A stretch of DNA of 64,000 bases. Origin: Kuschelorhynchus macadamiae (Eukaryota; Arthropoda; Insecta; Coleoptera; Curculionidae). The DNA lies in contig JAUTXW010005188.1 in the NCBI GenBank assembly GCA_030620095.1, forward strand, positions 181,001 to 245,000, given 5' to 3'. Under the pieces are notes generated by a model. That model saw only the letters and a list, made by a program, of their open reading frames with translations, was not told where the DNA came from and ran no database searches. The translations under genes and the position numbers were made by a program. Positions 32,486 through 42,019 of this stretch are shown here, piece after piece. The number at the start of each line of letters is the position of its first letter. Positions within the stretch are counted from its first letter, which is position 1.

Positions 32486-32950
32486 TTGCTGTTGATTATA
32501 AATATTTCTAAAAGTATAACCAATATTATACCTAATATAGATAAAATCAGTTTAGGAAGAGAGCCATTCATAAATACAAACCCACCAATAATCACATTGC
32601 CCACATTTCACTCAATCGATTTCCAAGACTTGCAGGATATTGTGTATTCATTACCAAATAAAGGAAGTCAAGATGACATAACAGCTGAGTTTATAAAGAG
32701 TACCTATTTTTTAATTTTATAAACTTATACTTGGTAAAGTGCCATCTTTCAAAAAGTATCTACAGGTATTTCAATCAATAATGTAAAGGTTCAGGTAAGG
32801 CAGATAATATGATGTTAACTACTGACAAGATTCTGGAGAGTGTTGTGCCAGTTTGCTAAATTATATAACTTTAAATGACATTTTGATTCCAAACCAGTTA
32901 GGATGTCGAAACGGCAATAATAAATCAGTCAGTTTTATCAATCAATCATT
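32486..32950 (+). pseudogene. Reverse-transcriptase N-terminal fragment (older element)
   Basis: The frame to 32722 reads PPIITLPTFHSIDFQDLQDI, VYSLPNKGSQDDITAEFIK, which is the start of the RT fingers (LPNKGSxDD-type block). Degraded pieces follow: LTTDKILESVVP and LIPNQLGCRNGNNKSVSF at about 32815-32935. The mariner-type element at 32954 interrupts it. Confidence 0.55.
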
Positions 32951-32953
32951 GCA

Positions 32954-33585
32954 CAGGATTTTCCCATATATTTTTCCACCCACCTAGAGAGTTTATCTGA
33001 GTAGATACGGAAATGTCGTAAATACAAAAGTTGTTGGGTTTTTTATGAAGATTTAGAATATTATATCATTAGTGCGAAAATATTATTGGAAATGTCAAAT
33101 GTTAACAGGTTGTCAGTTTTTTTTTATTGAAACACCCTGTATATTAAATCATATTCTTGAAGATCTTTTTTTTTCTAATTTCAAATATATATACTTTTAA
33201 TATATTCTGTCAATTAGTTTTGGATATACATATAAGCGTTTAAACATTAAAGAAATGGTAAGGTAATTTGCGCTAAAACATAGTGAGCCATGGTCAAGAC
33301 AATTGCAATGAACGACGCCTTTTTGACGTTTACCGGTCAGAAGTATCTATTAACGAGCATTTTTAATATCTAATACATTGGACGATGGGTTGTTCGGAAG
33401 AAGAGATACTCGACATGATAGAATTATTTTATTTACATGGTAAAAATGCATCGATAGATCGTAACGAATATCATAGATGGTTTCCAGATAGACCAACACC
33501 GACTCGTAGCCTAATATTAAACATCGTTAAACAATTGAATGGAAGAAAAACACTTAAGCGACAAGTTAGAATAGTGGAAAGAAAC
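32954..33585. repeat. Left inverted arm (copy of the element's 5' end)
   Basis: It matches the reverse complement of 34559-35180 over its whole length with scattered mismatches. Shared blocks include TTTCCACCCACCTAGAGAG, GTTGTTGG, AACACCCTGTATATTAAATC and the transposase start. Identity stops after AATAGTGGAAAG near 33580. Inside it, 33385-33612 is an open plus-strand frame MGCSEEEILDMIELFYLHG, an extra copy of the transposase N-terminus facing the opposite way. Confidence 0.75.
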
Positions 33586-33621
33586 AATACCACAAAAAAA
33601 TCAATAATATAAAGTAGGTAA

Positions 33622-34759
33622 ATAATAATATTAGCTTAAAGAACTAAGTTTTGATTTTCTATATAGCCTCCTTGGTTTATAATGCATTTCTGAATATTTC
33701 TTCTAAATTTTCTGTGTATGGATGCGTAGATAAAATAAGGTGATTGGGTGTGTTTAAATCGTCGATTGTTTGGACTATATTTTACTCTCAAGCTTGGATG
33801 GTTCTTGGCCTATTGTAGTATATCTTGTTTTTCAGATAATCTCACAAAAATATGTCCAATGGAGAGAAATCGGGACTGTTTGCTGGCCGTCTTAATATTC
33901 CATGTATTCCAATCCAAAATGGATACCTGTCATTTAAAAAATTGGTGACCGGCTGGACATTATGAGGAGGGGCACCATCTTGTTGCCATATCAAATTAAG
34001 ATATGAATTATTCTATAGTTGTTCTAAATGCCCCTCGATTTAGTTTTTTAATAACTCCTGATACCTCTGTCCAGTTAAATTCCCATTTAAAAATATAGGT
34101 CCAATAACATGATTGTTAAGAAGGCCACACCAAACATGTAGGGATTTTCTTCCCTGAATTTTGACCGCCTGAAGAGCTCGCGGGTTTTTTTTTGACCAAA
34201 AATGCTTATTTTTCCGGTTAAACATGCCTACAGTGGTAAATGTTGTCTCGTCAGGGAAAGTTATGTTTGACAGATTTAGTTGGTTCACCATAACACGTCT
34301 TTCTATTTCTTGGCAGAAGTGTAATCGGTCTATTTTATTTTGATCGGTTAATTCTTGAGTCGGTAAAAACTTATATGGCTTATATTTATAATGTTTTAGA
34401 ACTGAGTGGATTTTTTGCCATGATTTGTTAAAAAATTGGCTGCATCAGGAATTGAGCAGGATTATCTAAAACAAGAATAAATAAGATAAATAAATTATTT
34501 TAATACAAAAGTTTCAAAATTTCCTTCAAAATATAATAAAATATTTAAATCTTCTTCAGCGTTCCTTTCCACTATTCTAACTTTTCGCTTAAGTGTTTTT
34601 CTTTCATTCAATTGTTTAGCAATGTTTAATATTGTTCTACAAATTGGTGTTGGTCTATCTGGAAACCGTCTATGATATTCGGTACTAGCTATCGATGCAT
34701 TTTTACCATGTAAATAAAATAATAATCATGTCGAGTTTCTCTTCTTCTGAATAACCCAT
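33622..34759 (-). pseudogene. Mariner-type transposase (DD~40D), decayed
   Basis: The ATG at 34759 begins MGYSEEEKLDMI then FYLHGKNAS and RRFPDRPTP, a DUF4817-type helix-turn-helix head. The catalytic domain begins ITFPDETTFTTVGMFNRKN (34230), with Asp in FPDE. It continues with VWCGLLNNHVIGPIFLNG, QQDGAPPHNVQPV (about 33975) and SPDFSPLDIFL (about 33865), where the following Trp codon is a stop. About 40 residues separate the second and third Asp. The C-terminus reads IQKCIINQGGY before a stop near 33622. Several frameshifts and stops make it inactive. Confidence 0.65.
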
Positions 34760-35180
34760 CGTCCAATGTATTAGATATTAAAAATGCTCGTAAATAATTA
34801 CTTCTGACCGGTAAAAGTCAAAAAGGCGTCGTTCATTACAATTGTCTTGACCATGGCTCACTATCTTTTAGCGCAAATTACCTTACCATTTGTTTAATGT
34901 TTAAACACTTATATATCCAAAACTAATTGACAGAATATACTAAAAGTATATTTGAAATTAGAAAAAAAAAGATCCTCATGAATATGATTTAATATACAGG
35001 GTGTTTCATTTAAAAAAACTGACAACCTGTCAAAATTTGACATTTCTAATAATATTTTCGCACTTATGATATAATATTCTAAATCTTCATAAAAAATCCA
35101 ACAACTTTTGTATTTATGACATTTCCGTGTGTATTCAAATAAACTCTCTAGGTGGGTGGAAAAACGTAGGGAAAACCCTG
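34559..35180. repeat. Right inverted arm (original 5' end of the mariner-type element)
   Basis: Reverse-complement partner of 32954-33585. It holds the outer terminus, an internal AACACCCTGTATATTA motif (35000 region) that mimics a mariner terminus, the 5' UTR and codons 1 to about 65 of the transposase in continuity with the rest of that gene. It is therefore taken as the original arm. Confidence 0.7.
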
Positions 35181-35329
35181 TACATAATCTGTATACAGAA
35201 TCTTAAGGTACCATTCGTAATACTATAATCACATTATTTATACATATATAAATGCACCTAAATGCAAGAAACATCTGCATGTGCATAAGTACTCAATGTG
35301 TATTAGTTATAACCTATTCATATACTACA

Positions 35330-35510
35330 AAGATAAAAAACGAGCTAATTTGTTTAATTTATAAGTATTTCGATTGTTAATTGAAAATAGTTTTCAATTA
35401 CCAATGTACAATTCATTCTAAATCATTTTTTGTTACTATTGTTTTTAATATCACCTGGTAGCAAATTATAGACTTTTGGACCAATATAGTTTAAATATTG
35501 TATAATAGAT
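35330..35510 (-). pseudogene. Reverse-transcriptase C-terminal fragment
   Basis: The minus strand reads LNYIGPKVYNLLPGDIKNNS followed by a degraded FRMNC and NYFQ. The GPKxYNxLP-x-DIKN block is the standard C-terminus of Jockey/CR1-type ORF2. It ends where the 3' tail of the next minus-strand element begins (35513), so it may mark that element's insertion site. Confidence 0.5.
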
Positions 35511-35672
35511 TAATTCAAATTCAAATTCAATATATTACAGCATTAAATTTACAAATTTTTGCCAAAGTCAGTATGCAATATAAAATAGTTATTAAAATAT
35601 AGGTCCATTAAAGACATAACACCTACATTATTACTTAATTTAATAAAATAAAATGTAAAAAAAAAACAATCC

Positions 35673-38462
35673 TTAAATGTTAAAATTAAAATCTAAAAAT
35701 TGACTAATGTCATAAAAAGCATTATCCAAAAGAATTCGCTTGATATTTGAGCTAAAACCTGGAGAAGGCAAGTTTTTCAAATGTCTTGGCAATTTATTAT
35801 AAAGCAAGGGCCCATAATAGTTCACTGAGAGTCGGCTTCTCTGAAGCCGCAAAAAGTCCATTCTTATGTTGCCTCCCTCCCTTGTTGGGTAATTGTGATA
35901 GACATTGTTAGTGGTATAGCAGTTGCTGTTCCTGTGAGTATACATAAGGCATTCATAAATGTATCTTGATGGTATAGTGAGTACTCTTAGTTCAATAAAG
36001 GTTTGCTTGACGTCCTCTCTGTATCCCTTCTTTGCTATTATTCGAATAGCCTTACGCTGAAGAGCAAATACCCTTGCGGAATGACAGGAATGTCCCCAGG
36101 CCAGTAGTGCATAGGTTGCTACTGACTGAAATGTTGCATGGAATGCCTGCATCATTACTGTAAGTGGAAGCACCTTTACCAGACAACGCAGCAAATATAG
36201 GCTACTTGAAAGCCTCCGAGCTACATGTTCCAAGTGTCTTTCGAAAGTGAGTTTCGGGTCCAGGTGTACCCCCAGGAACTTTGCCATCTCAGGATTGTCT
36301 TCTGGAGTTTCCCGTGGTACAAAGATCATTGCAACGGTCTTCTCTGCATTCAGGGACAGGCGATTAGCTACAAACCAATCTGTTAGACTCCGCACATCTT
36401 GCTGGCTGACATCCAACAAGTTCTGCAGCTCCCCTCCATTTCTCGCCACAGTGGTGTCATCAGCAAAGAGCCACAATTTTGCTGTGGGCGCTGCAAGCTG
36501 CAAATCATTTATATAAATCAAGAATAGAAGGGGGCCCAGTACGGAACCCTGGGGGACACCATGTTTGACCTCAGCGCTGTCCGACAGATGCTCCCTGTAA
36601 AAAGTCCGCTGTCTCCTTCCCGCCAGATAACTGCCCAGCAGGTGAATGCTCAACTCTTCGACTCCATAATGTCGCAATTTGTCCAACAAGATCTCGTGAG
36701 ACACACAATCAAAAGCCTTCGAGAGGTCGCAGAACGTAGCACTTATATATTGCTGCTCCTCGAAGACACTCACTAGATACTCCAGCATATCGGTTATGGC
36801 ACCAGTGGTTGAGCTCTTCTGTCTAAAGCCAAACTGAAAGGGAGTAAATAAGTTATTGTCCTCAAAGTACCTGTAAAGTTGGTCCTTTAAAATGATCTCA
36901 TAAACCTTCGCGAAAATGGGAATCAAGGAGATGGGTCTATAGTTTGATGGGTTATTTTTCTCACCTTTCTTAAATACTGGAACTATTTTTGAGTGCTTTA
37001 AAGAAGCAGGGAATATAGCTTTTCTAATGCTAAAGTTTATTAATTTGGTTAAGGGTGATATTAGCTGGTTTTTAAGCTGTTTGATCATAGATGCATTCAT
37101 GCCATATAAGTCTTTACTTGATTTATCCTTTAGTAAATTTACTGCATCTCTTACCTGTATAAAGCCTACTTCCCGAAAAGCAAATCTTGACTCCACTATA
37201 TTATGTTGTTCTAAAAAGAAAATATGATCCTCTTGTGTTGCTGGAAGTGATGCCAATACACTCTCTGCTACTCCTACAAAGAACTCGTTAAACTGGTTGG
37301 CACTCAGGGACTCATCCGAGGCAGAACCAGAGCTACTCTCTCTAAAGGAATTTATTACTCTCCAAGAGGCCTTTACTGTGTTTGCTGAGTTTAATATGTG
37401 GTTGGTATACGCAAGCTTTTTGGTATTGGCCAGATGTTTTTTGTACTGCATTGCAAAATTTAATACATTAGTTTTTGTGTTTGGTGTTGGCCTCATTTCA
37501 TGCAGTTCTTGTAATAGCTTTAAAGTTTCCCTCATATGCCTACACTCGTTATCAAACCATATGATGTCTGTGCTATTAGGGCTGTTGTTTCTTTTAACTA
37601 ATGGGAATGCATTGTTTATCTCCGAGAGTATGGTATGCAGGAAGGCATCAAAGACTTCGTCCACTTCACCTCCTTCAAACGATAGAAAATCCCAAGTCTG
37701 CTCCTCCAGGGTCAAATAGAGTTTACACATACCCACTCTGGTTATTGGTCTATACTCAGCATGTATTTCGTTTAATTTCAATTTTTTTTCCTCCATACAG
37801 ATTTCAATATCAATTGCATAATGGTCCGACAGGTTTGGATTGAAAACAGTAGTCTTATAGGGTAAATCTCCAGCAAAATGTATAAAAATGTTATCAATAC
37901 AGTTGACATTATTTGTATTTAGATAAACTTGCTGCTCCAAGTTATAGCTATCAAGGTCAGTTTTACGTTTGGTTTTGAGGTTAAAGCTAATATTAAAATT
38001 TCCGTTTAGTATAACATAATTAATATTCCGGGACACTACATAATCTAAAACCTTTGACATACACTCTAAAAATACATTAAAATCTCCATCAGGAGCTCTA
38101 TACATGGTTAAAATTAAACAGTTAAGATTTCTTATTTCAGTTGCCGCTAGCTCAAAATGGCAATCCAGAGACATACTGACTAAAACATCTACATTTTTAC
38201 ACTCAAAACTAGTATTACTTAAAATAACAGTACCACCATGTTTTGACTTTTTCCTAGTATAGAAGGACGTTACCTTAAAGTCATTAATTCTTAATAAGAG
38301 AATTTCATCATCCGTAAGGTGATGTTCAGTGAAACACAGAAAATTATATTTTTTAGTTTGTGGATCAGAGAGAAAAGCTTCTGTTTCTTCAATTTTATTT
38401 CTAATTGAACGTATGTTAAGATGTAAAATCTTGATATTAAATAGGTCACTATCCTTGCGCAC
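35673..38462 (-). CDS. ORF2: APE endonuclease + reverse transcriptase, 929 codons open
   Basis: Endonuclease about residues 8-230: KILHLNIRSIRNKIEETEAF, CFTEHHLTDDE (catalytic Glu), MYRAPDGDFN, the block usually GDFN reading NGNFNISF, and LSDHYAIDIE. Linker with WFDNECRHMRE. Reverse transcriptase about 440-720: LKHSKIVPVFKKGEKNN, NYRPISLIPIFAKVYE, FCDLSKAFDCVSHEILL, GVPQGSVLGPLLFLIYIND, LWLFADDTTVARNG, AKFLGVHLDPKLTF. The C-terminus has LLYNKLPRHLKNLP and YDISQFLDF. No ATG opens it: the first codon is GTG, 15 bp after an in-frame stop, so translation probably depends on ORF1 (reinitiation or frameshift). Asp to Asn in GDFN should weaken DNA nicking. The frame is otherwise complete. Confidence 0.85.
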   Translation of the reverse strand: MRKDSDLFNIKILHLNIRSIRNKIEETEAFLSDPQTKKYNFLCFTEHHLTDDEILLLRINDFKVTSFYTRKKSKHGGTVILSNTSFECKNVDVLVSMSLDCHFELAATEIRNLNCLILTMYRAPDGDFNVFLECMSKVLDYVVSRNINYVILNGNFNISFNLKTKRKTDLDSYNLEQQVYLNTNNVNCIDNIFIHFAGDLPYKTTVFNPNLSDHYAIDIEICMEEKKLKLNEIHAEYRPITRVGMCKLYLTLEEQTWDFLSFEGGEVDEVFDAFLHTILSEINNAFPLVKRNNSPNSTDIIWFDNECRHMRETLKLLQELHEMRPTPNTKTNVLNFAMQYKKHLANTKKLAYTNHILNSANTVKASWRVINSFRESSSGSASDESLSANQFNEFFVGVAESVLASLPATQEDHIFFLEQHNIVESRFAFREVGFIQVRDAVNLLKDKSSKDLYGMNASMIKQLKNQLISPLTKLINFSIRKAIFPASLKHSKIVPVFKKGEKNNPSNYRPISLIPIFAKVYEIILKDQLYRYFEDNNLFTPFQFGFRQKSSTTGAITDMLEYLVSVFEEQQYISATFCDLSKAFDCVSHEILLDKLRHYGVEELSIHLLGSYLAGRRQRTFYREHLSDSAEVKHGVPQGSVLGPLLFLIYINDLQLAAPTAKLWLFADDTTVARNGGELQNLLDVSQQDVRSLTDWFVANRLSLNAEKTVAMIFVPRETPEDNPEMAKFLGVHLDPKLTFERHLEHVARRLSSSLYLLRCLVKVLPLTVMMQAFHATFQSVATYALLAWGHSCHSARVFALQRKAIRIIAKKGYREDVKQTFIELRVLTIPSRYIYECLMYTHRNSNCYTTNNVYHNYPTREGGNIRMDFLRLQRSRLSVNYYGPLLYNKLPRHLKNLPSPGFSSNIKRILLDNAFYDISQFLDFNFNI

Positions 38463-38522
38463 TGATGGTTGCTGCTATTGCTCCGGAGTCGGAAGTTGCA
38501 TTTGTGTCAGATGGTGGATCAG

Positions 38523-39020
38523 CTATTGTGTCACATTCAGCATGTTGCTGTACTTTTGATATTTTTTGGCTAGGGCCACTGTTATGAGGATAGGTAGGGG
38601 GGGGGCAATGGGAGTTACTTTTTGTTTGCCTCTTTTAACGTCGGTTTTTTCCTTTTCGTTTTTTTCCTTTAGGGAGATTTCTAAGAAAGTTGCCTTTTCT
38701 CTCCATAGTTTGTCATTTTCTTCTAAAATTGAGTTTTTTTCCTCTAATTCATGAATTATCTTCTTGAGATACATAAGTCCAATTTCATATATATTGTCTT
38801 TGTCCGACATCGAGTTGTTTTCACTGCCTGTTGTTTGGTGTACGCAAACAGCGGATTTTTTTGTTGCCGATTGTTTTAGGCACGAAGGATGAAAGTTTTC
38901 GCAACATTTTATGCACTTTTCCGCACTTTCCAACTGTTTTTTACAATGGAAACATGCTAATTTCGGATTTTTCCCACTATTTTCCGTATCTGATCGAATA
39001 CGCGTTCGTCCTGTCGCCAT
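38523..39020 (-). CDS. ORF1: half-PHD zinc finger + coiled coil (possibly frameshifted)
   Basis: The ATG at 39020 (MATGRTRIRSD) is preferred over upstream non-ATG codons. The finger reads CFHCKKQLESAEKCIKC then FHPSCLKQ, with a further Cys-Val-His. A coiled coil follows with KIIHELEEKNSILEENDKL. After VTPIAPP a run of nine C residues (38597-38605, G on plus) occurs. The frame as read ends at 38523. One of the other frames instead continues with KISKVQQHAECDTIADPP to ISAQG and a stop near 38450, overlapping ORF2. The longer product looks more natural, so an indel in the run or slippage is likely. Role: RNA binding and self-association. Confidence 0.6.
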   Translation of the reverse strand: MATGRTRIRSDTENSGKNPKLACFHCKKQLESAEKCIKCCENFHPSCLKQSATKKSAVCVHQTTGSENNSMSDKDNIYEIGLMYLKKIIHELEEKNSILEENDKLWREKATFLEISLKEKNEKEKTDVKRGKQKVTPIAPPLPILITVALAKKYQKYSNMLNVTQ

Positions 39021-39539
39021 ACTGCTTAAGGGTTGGATTCCTTGTAGCAAAGACCACAGTAGTTAGGGCCACAGGTAGCAAAGGCTACGGCTTCTTTTAG
39101 TAGCTACCGCCAATAGGGTGAAGGTAGGATGACAGCTGTCAATTTAACTTTTCACTCTAATAAAGTTGGGTTATAATATTTATTTTAAAAGAGGCAAAAT
39201 TTCCTTATTTCAGGAGACGAATCAGGAGTTTCCTCCATTTCCACAGTCGGTTTGCACTGTTTTTCGTATTTTAATACACTTTTAGACTCGATTTACGTAA
39301 TACGTTGCCGAAAATTGCACAATTCTGCGGGAACAATTCTCGTACTTGACATTTGACGGAAACACGCTTAACCACTCGAATTAAGATTATTATGGCTAGT
39401 AGGTATCTGTAGATTTTTATTTTCTCTAGTTCAGGTTGGGTAGTTATGATCTACGCAACCTTGAAGATTTATGCTGGTATGTAGTTGTGCACATACTGCA
39501 AGCATATATATATATATAGTGCGTATGTTAGTACTTTCT

Positions 39540-40485
39540 TCGACAAACAGTCTACTTGGTAGAAAAAAGTTTATTTTTCTTATATATTATGTTTAAAATA
39601 TGCTTTTGAATAATGTTTAATTTATATAAAGCGTTGTTATAAACTCCTCCCCACACCAGTATACCATATTTAATTAATGATTCCACAAGAGCTTGATAGA
39701 CCATAACTAGAGTTTGCCTATCTAAAAACTCTTTCAATAAATAAACTTATAAGACTGGGCATTTTACCAACCAGAAAGTTAATTTGATGCTGCCATTTGA
39801 GAAATTGATCTGCCATGATCCCCAAATATTTTGTATGAGTTACTTCTTTGTGGTGTCTGATTGTCAATAGAAGTGCAATTAAACAGAGGTCTGTTTGCTA
39901 ATTGTTAGTTAAAAGCCAATTTCTTACAGATAGTGGTCCTGTTTTTGTTTTATTTTCAACTGGCTCCCAAGTATCACCTCCAAACACCAGCACTGTATCA
40001 TCTGCATATGAGATGGTCAATCTTATAATATTTAATTGCATTAAAGAATTAGTGTATACAACAAACAGCCCTAATACTGTTCCCTGAGGGACACCAGTTT
40101 TTATTATTCCTTCGCTGCTGAGGGTATTAAGTTGCACCATCTGAACACTGTTAAATAACTTTCAAATAGATTAAGTGCTATGCCTCTAACTCCACAATGA
40201 AAGAGTATTCGAAAGAGCTTGTAGTGGGGCACAGTGTCGAAGGCCTTTGCAAAGTCTAAGAAGATGGCAATGTTTAAGTTATTTTTATTGACTGTTTCTG
40301 TAATTAATTTATGCATAGCATCTGTGGTACTGCATCCTCCAACAAACCCGAACTGGTTAGGTGATAGAATATTGTTGTCTTTAAGATAATCAAACAATCT
40401 AACTTTTAAGCACTTCTTAAGTATTTTGACAAAATTGCTTATTAAGCTTATGGGTGTTTGTAATTTTCACCTGGTTTATTCCACA
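39540..40485 (-). pseudogene. Jockey-like reverse transcriptase, truncated both ends
   Basis: From right to left: NYK-PISLISN-type block with a 1-bp insertion (40470), LFDYLKDNNILSPNQFGFVG, FLDFAKAFDTVPHYKLF (40250), GVPQGTVLGLFVVYTNSLM (40085) and ISYADDTVLVFGGD (40000). A gap follows, then VYQALVESLIKYGILVWGG (39670). The block GVPQGTVLG and the thumb match the elements at 50.2-51.6 kb and 60.8-64 kb, so it is the same family. The copy ends at 39540, just beyond a small (TA)n at 39506-39520. Confidence 0.65.
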
Positions 40486-41050
40486 CTAAGGTCTATCATC
40501 CAGGTCAAAAAATAATTCACCTGGGACACGGGAATATCCCAGAATCGCAGGTTATACTGAATCATCGATAAAAACCTACTGAACACATCGACTTAGAGTG
40601 TGTTCCATCACCTAACAGAGTCGAAAACAATCACGCTTTCGCGACACATCAGTGTTTCTTTTTCCTTAACTTTCTTATTCTGTGGTCAGCTGATGCGTCA
40701 CTTCCACCTTTTCGAGTTTCGATGACTCGACGCTTTTCCGGCACGTAGTAGTATTAGTATATGGTCATGGTGTTAGTTTTCAGTTCTCCTCAGCCTGTCT
40801 GTAAACAAAGACGTCATTTCGCGGTGCTGCCCGATTTTTTATATTGCGCGTATTAATTATGGTTTAAGTATATTATTTATGAATTTTATGAAGGTAGTTG
40901 GTAAGTATTGTTTTATTGTTTAATGATGAAATAGTATATATAGGTACATTTCCATATAATTATTCTCTTGTCCTTCGTCATTATTTCATTAATTGACCAC
41001 TCATTGCTTTTAGAATTCATAAAACTGGTGATGGAGGATGAAGGGGGATC
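40486..41050. other. Unassigned stretch between RT relic and hAT relic
   Basis: No coding signal. The part 40560-40830 is richer in CG dinucleotides than the surroundings and could be the 5' end of the hAT element that follows or a separate short element. No terminal repeat pair was found. Confidence 0.35.
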
Positions 41051-41059
41051 CACTGGAGA

Positions 41060-42005
41060 AGGTTCCAGTAAGAAAATGAAATGTTAATGCAAATTTTGAT
41101 TCGAATGGTGTAATACCAAAGAATAGTTGGGATGGTTACGTCCAGCTCAAGATAATGAATAGGAAGCAGAATGTGTCGTTTGCTGGATAACTTTTAAAGT
41201 TAAATATGAAGGGAGGAAAGCTGTTGAAACACATTTTAAATCAACAAAGCATGAGAATAATGCAAAACTTGTAGGAAAAAATCAACTTCTGGAGAATATT
41301 GTATTAAAATAAAATAGTGACAAAGAAAATAAGGGAGCCCTTGACGAAATATGCACTGTGCATCATAGGTTTTTTCACCATTCAGTTACTTAAGCCTACA
41401 CTGTTCTGTAAAACTTAATAAAAAATTTATTTGGATTCAGAAGTTGCCAAAAAAAATACATGCGCGCGAACAAATCAAACATTTATAGCAACGGATATAT
41501 AGCTCCTAAAAGGCACGAAATTGTAATCGACGAAATTAAAAACACTTTTTTCTCAATTAACACTGATATATCCAATAAAAAAAATCATAAATACTATCCT
41601 ATAACGGTAAAATATTTTCATAGGGATAAAGGGACATGTCAAAGGCTTCTTAATTTTTTATGAAAGTCCGTATGAAATGAGTGCAGACATTTTTGAAGAT
41701 GTCATTAATGTTTTACAAAAATGTAATTTAAATATAAAAGCACTGTCAAATTTTTCTGCCAATAATGCTATAAACTTTTGCAAAAATAATTTGGTGTTTA
41801 CTAAGTTGCAATTAACGAATGTATTGTTAAATCTAAGTGTTTATGTTGTCATAAATAATGCAATTAAAAATGCAAGTAAAGCATTTTCATATGATATTGA
41901 GCAGTAATAAAAATTTACAATGAGTTTTCATCTTCAGCCAAAAGAGTTGAGACTTTAAAATCTTTTCTTGAATTTGTCAATATAGAATACTACGAATTAT
42001 TGTGA
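41060..42005 (+). pseudogene. hAT transposase with BED-like finger (decayed)
   Basis: Near 41170 one frame reads ECVVCWITFKVKYEGRKAVE then THFKSTKHENNAKL. This is C-x2-C-x(n)-H-x5-H, a BED/C2H2-type finger as found at the N-terminus of hAT transposases. The catalytic start follows at 41540 (FFSINTDISNKKNHKYYPIT), in which TDxSN holds the first catalytic Asp. After it come VKYFHRDKG, FEDVINVLQKCNLNIKALS and NAINFCKNN. The relic fades at ELL-stop near 42005. Four or more frame breaks occur. The C-terminal dimerisation block is absent. Confidence 0.55.
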
Positions 42006-42019
42006 GTACATACATTATA

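Larger units (their letters stand above)
32954..35180 (-). mobile_element. Decayed Tc1/mariner-type element with long inverted arms
   Basis: The termini read CAGGATTTTCCC (32954) and, inverted, CAGGGTTTTCCC (35180). A TA follows the right end; CA stands at the left, probably a mutated TA. The central minus-strand transposase is decayed. Both arms, about 625 bp each, are inverted copies of one another and both contain the 5' end of the transposase reading frame. Motifs place it with the mariner relatives whose last two catalytic Asp residues are about 40 apart, like the element at 57.5 kb. Confidence 0.7.
35513..39400 (-). mobile_element. Best-preserved CR1-like non-LTR retrotransposon
   Basis: On minus: 5' UTR from about 39400 (containing GTGTATTAAAATACG), ORF1 at 39020, ORF2 with 929 open codons, a short 3' UTR and a tail of TTTGAA repeats (35513-35530 on plus: TTCAAATTCAAATTCAA). 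ORF1 and ORF2 overlap or nearly abut, as in other CR1-group elements. No target duplication could be identified because the 5' boundary is uncertain. Confidence 0.8.

Noticed and set aside
35000..35020. Separate nested mariner ending at the internal CAGGGTGTTTCA motif
   Set aside because: The same motif lies at the equivalent place in both inverted arms (about 33130 and 35005), so it belongs to the arm sequence and does not mark an independent insertion.
37297..37719. 140-codon plus-strand frame with hydrophobic stretches
   Set aside because: Antisense to the endonuclease-RT linker of the 929-codon ORF2; composition follows from that.
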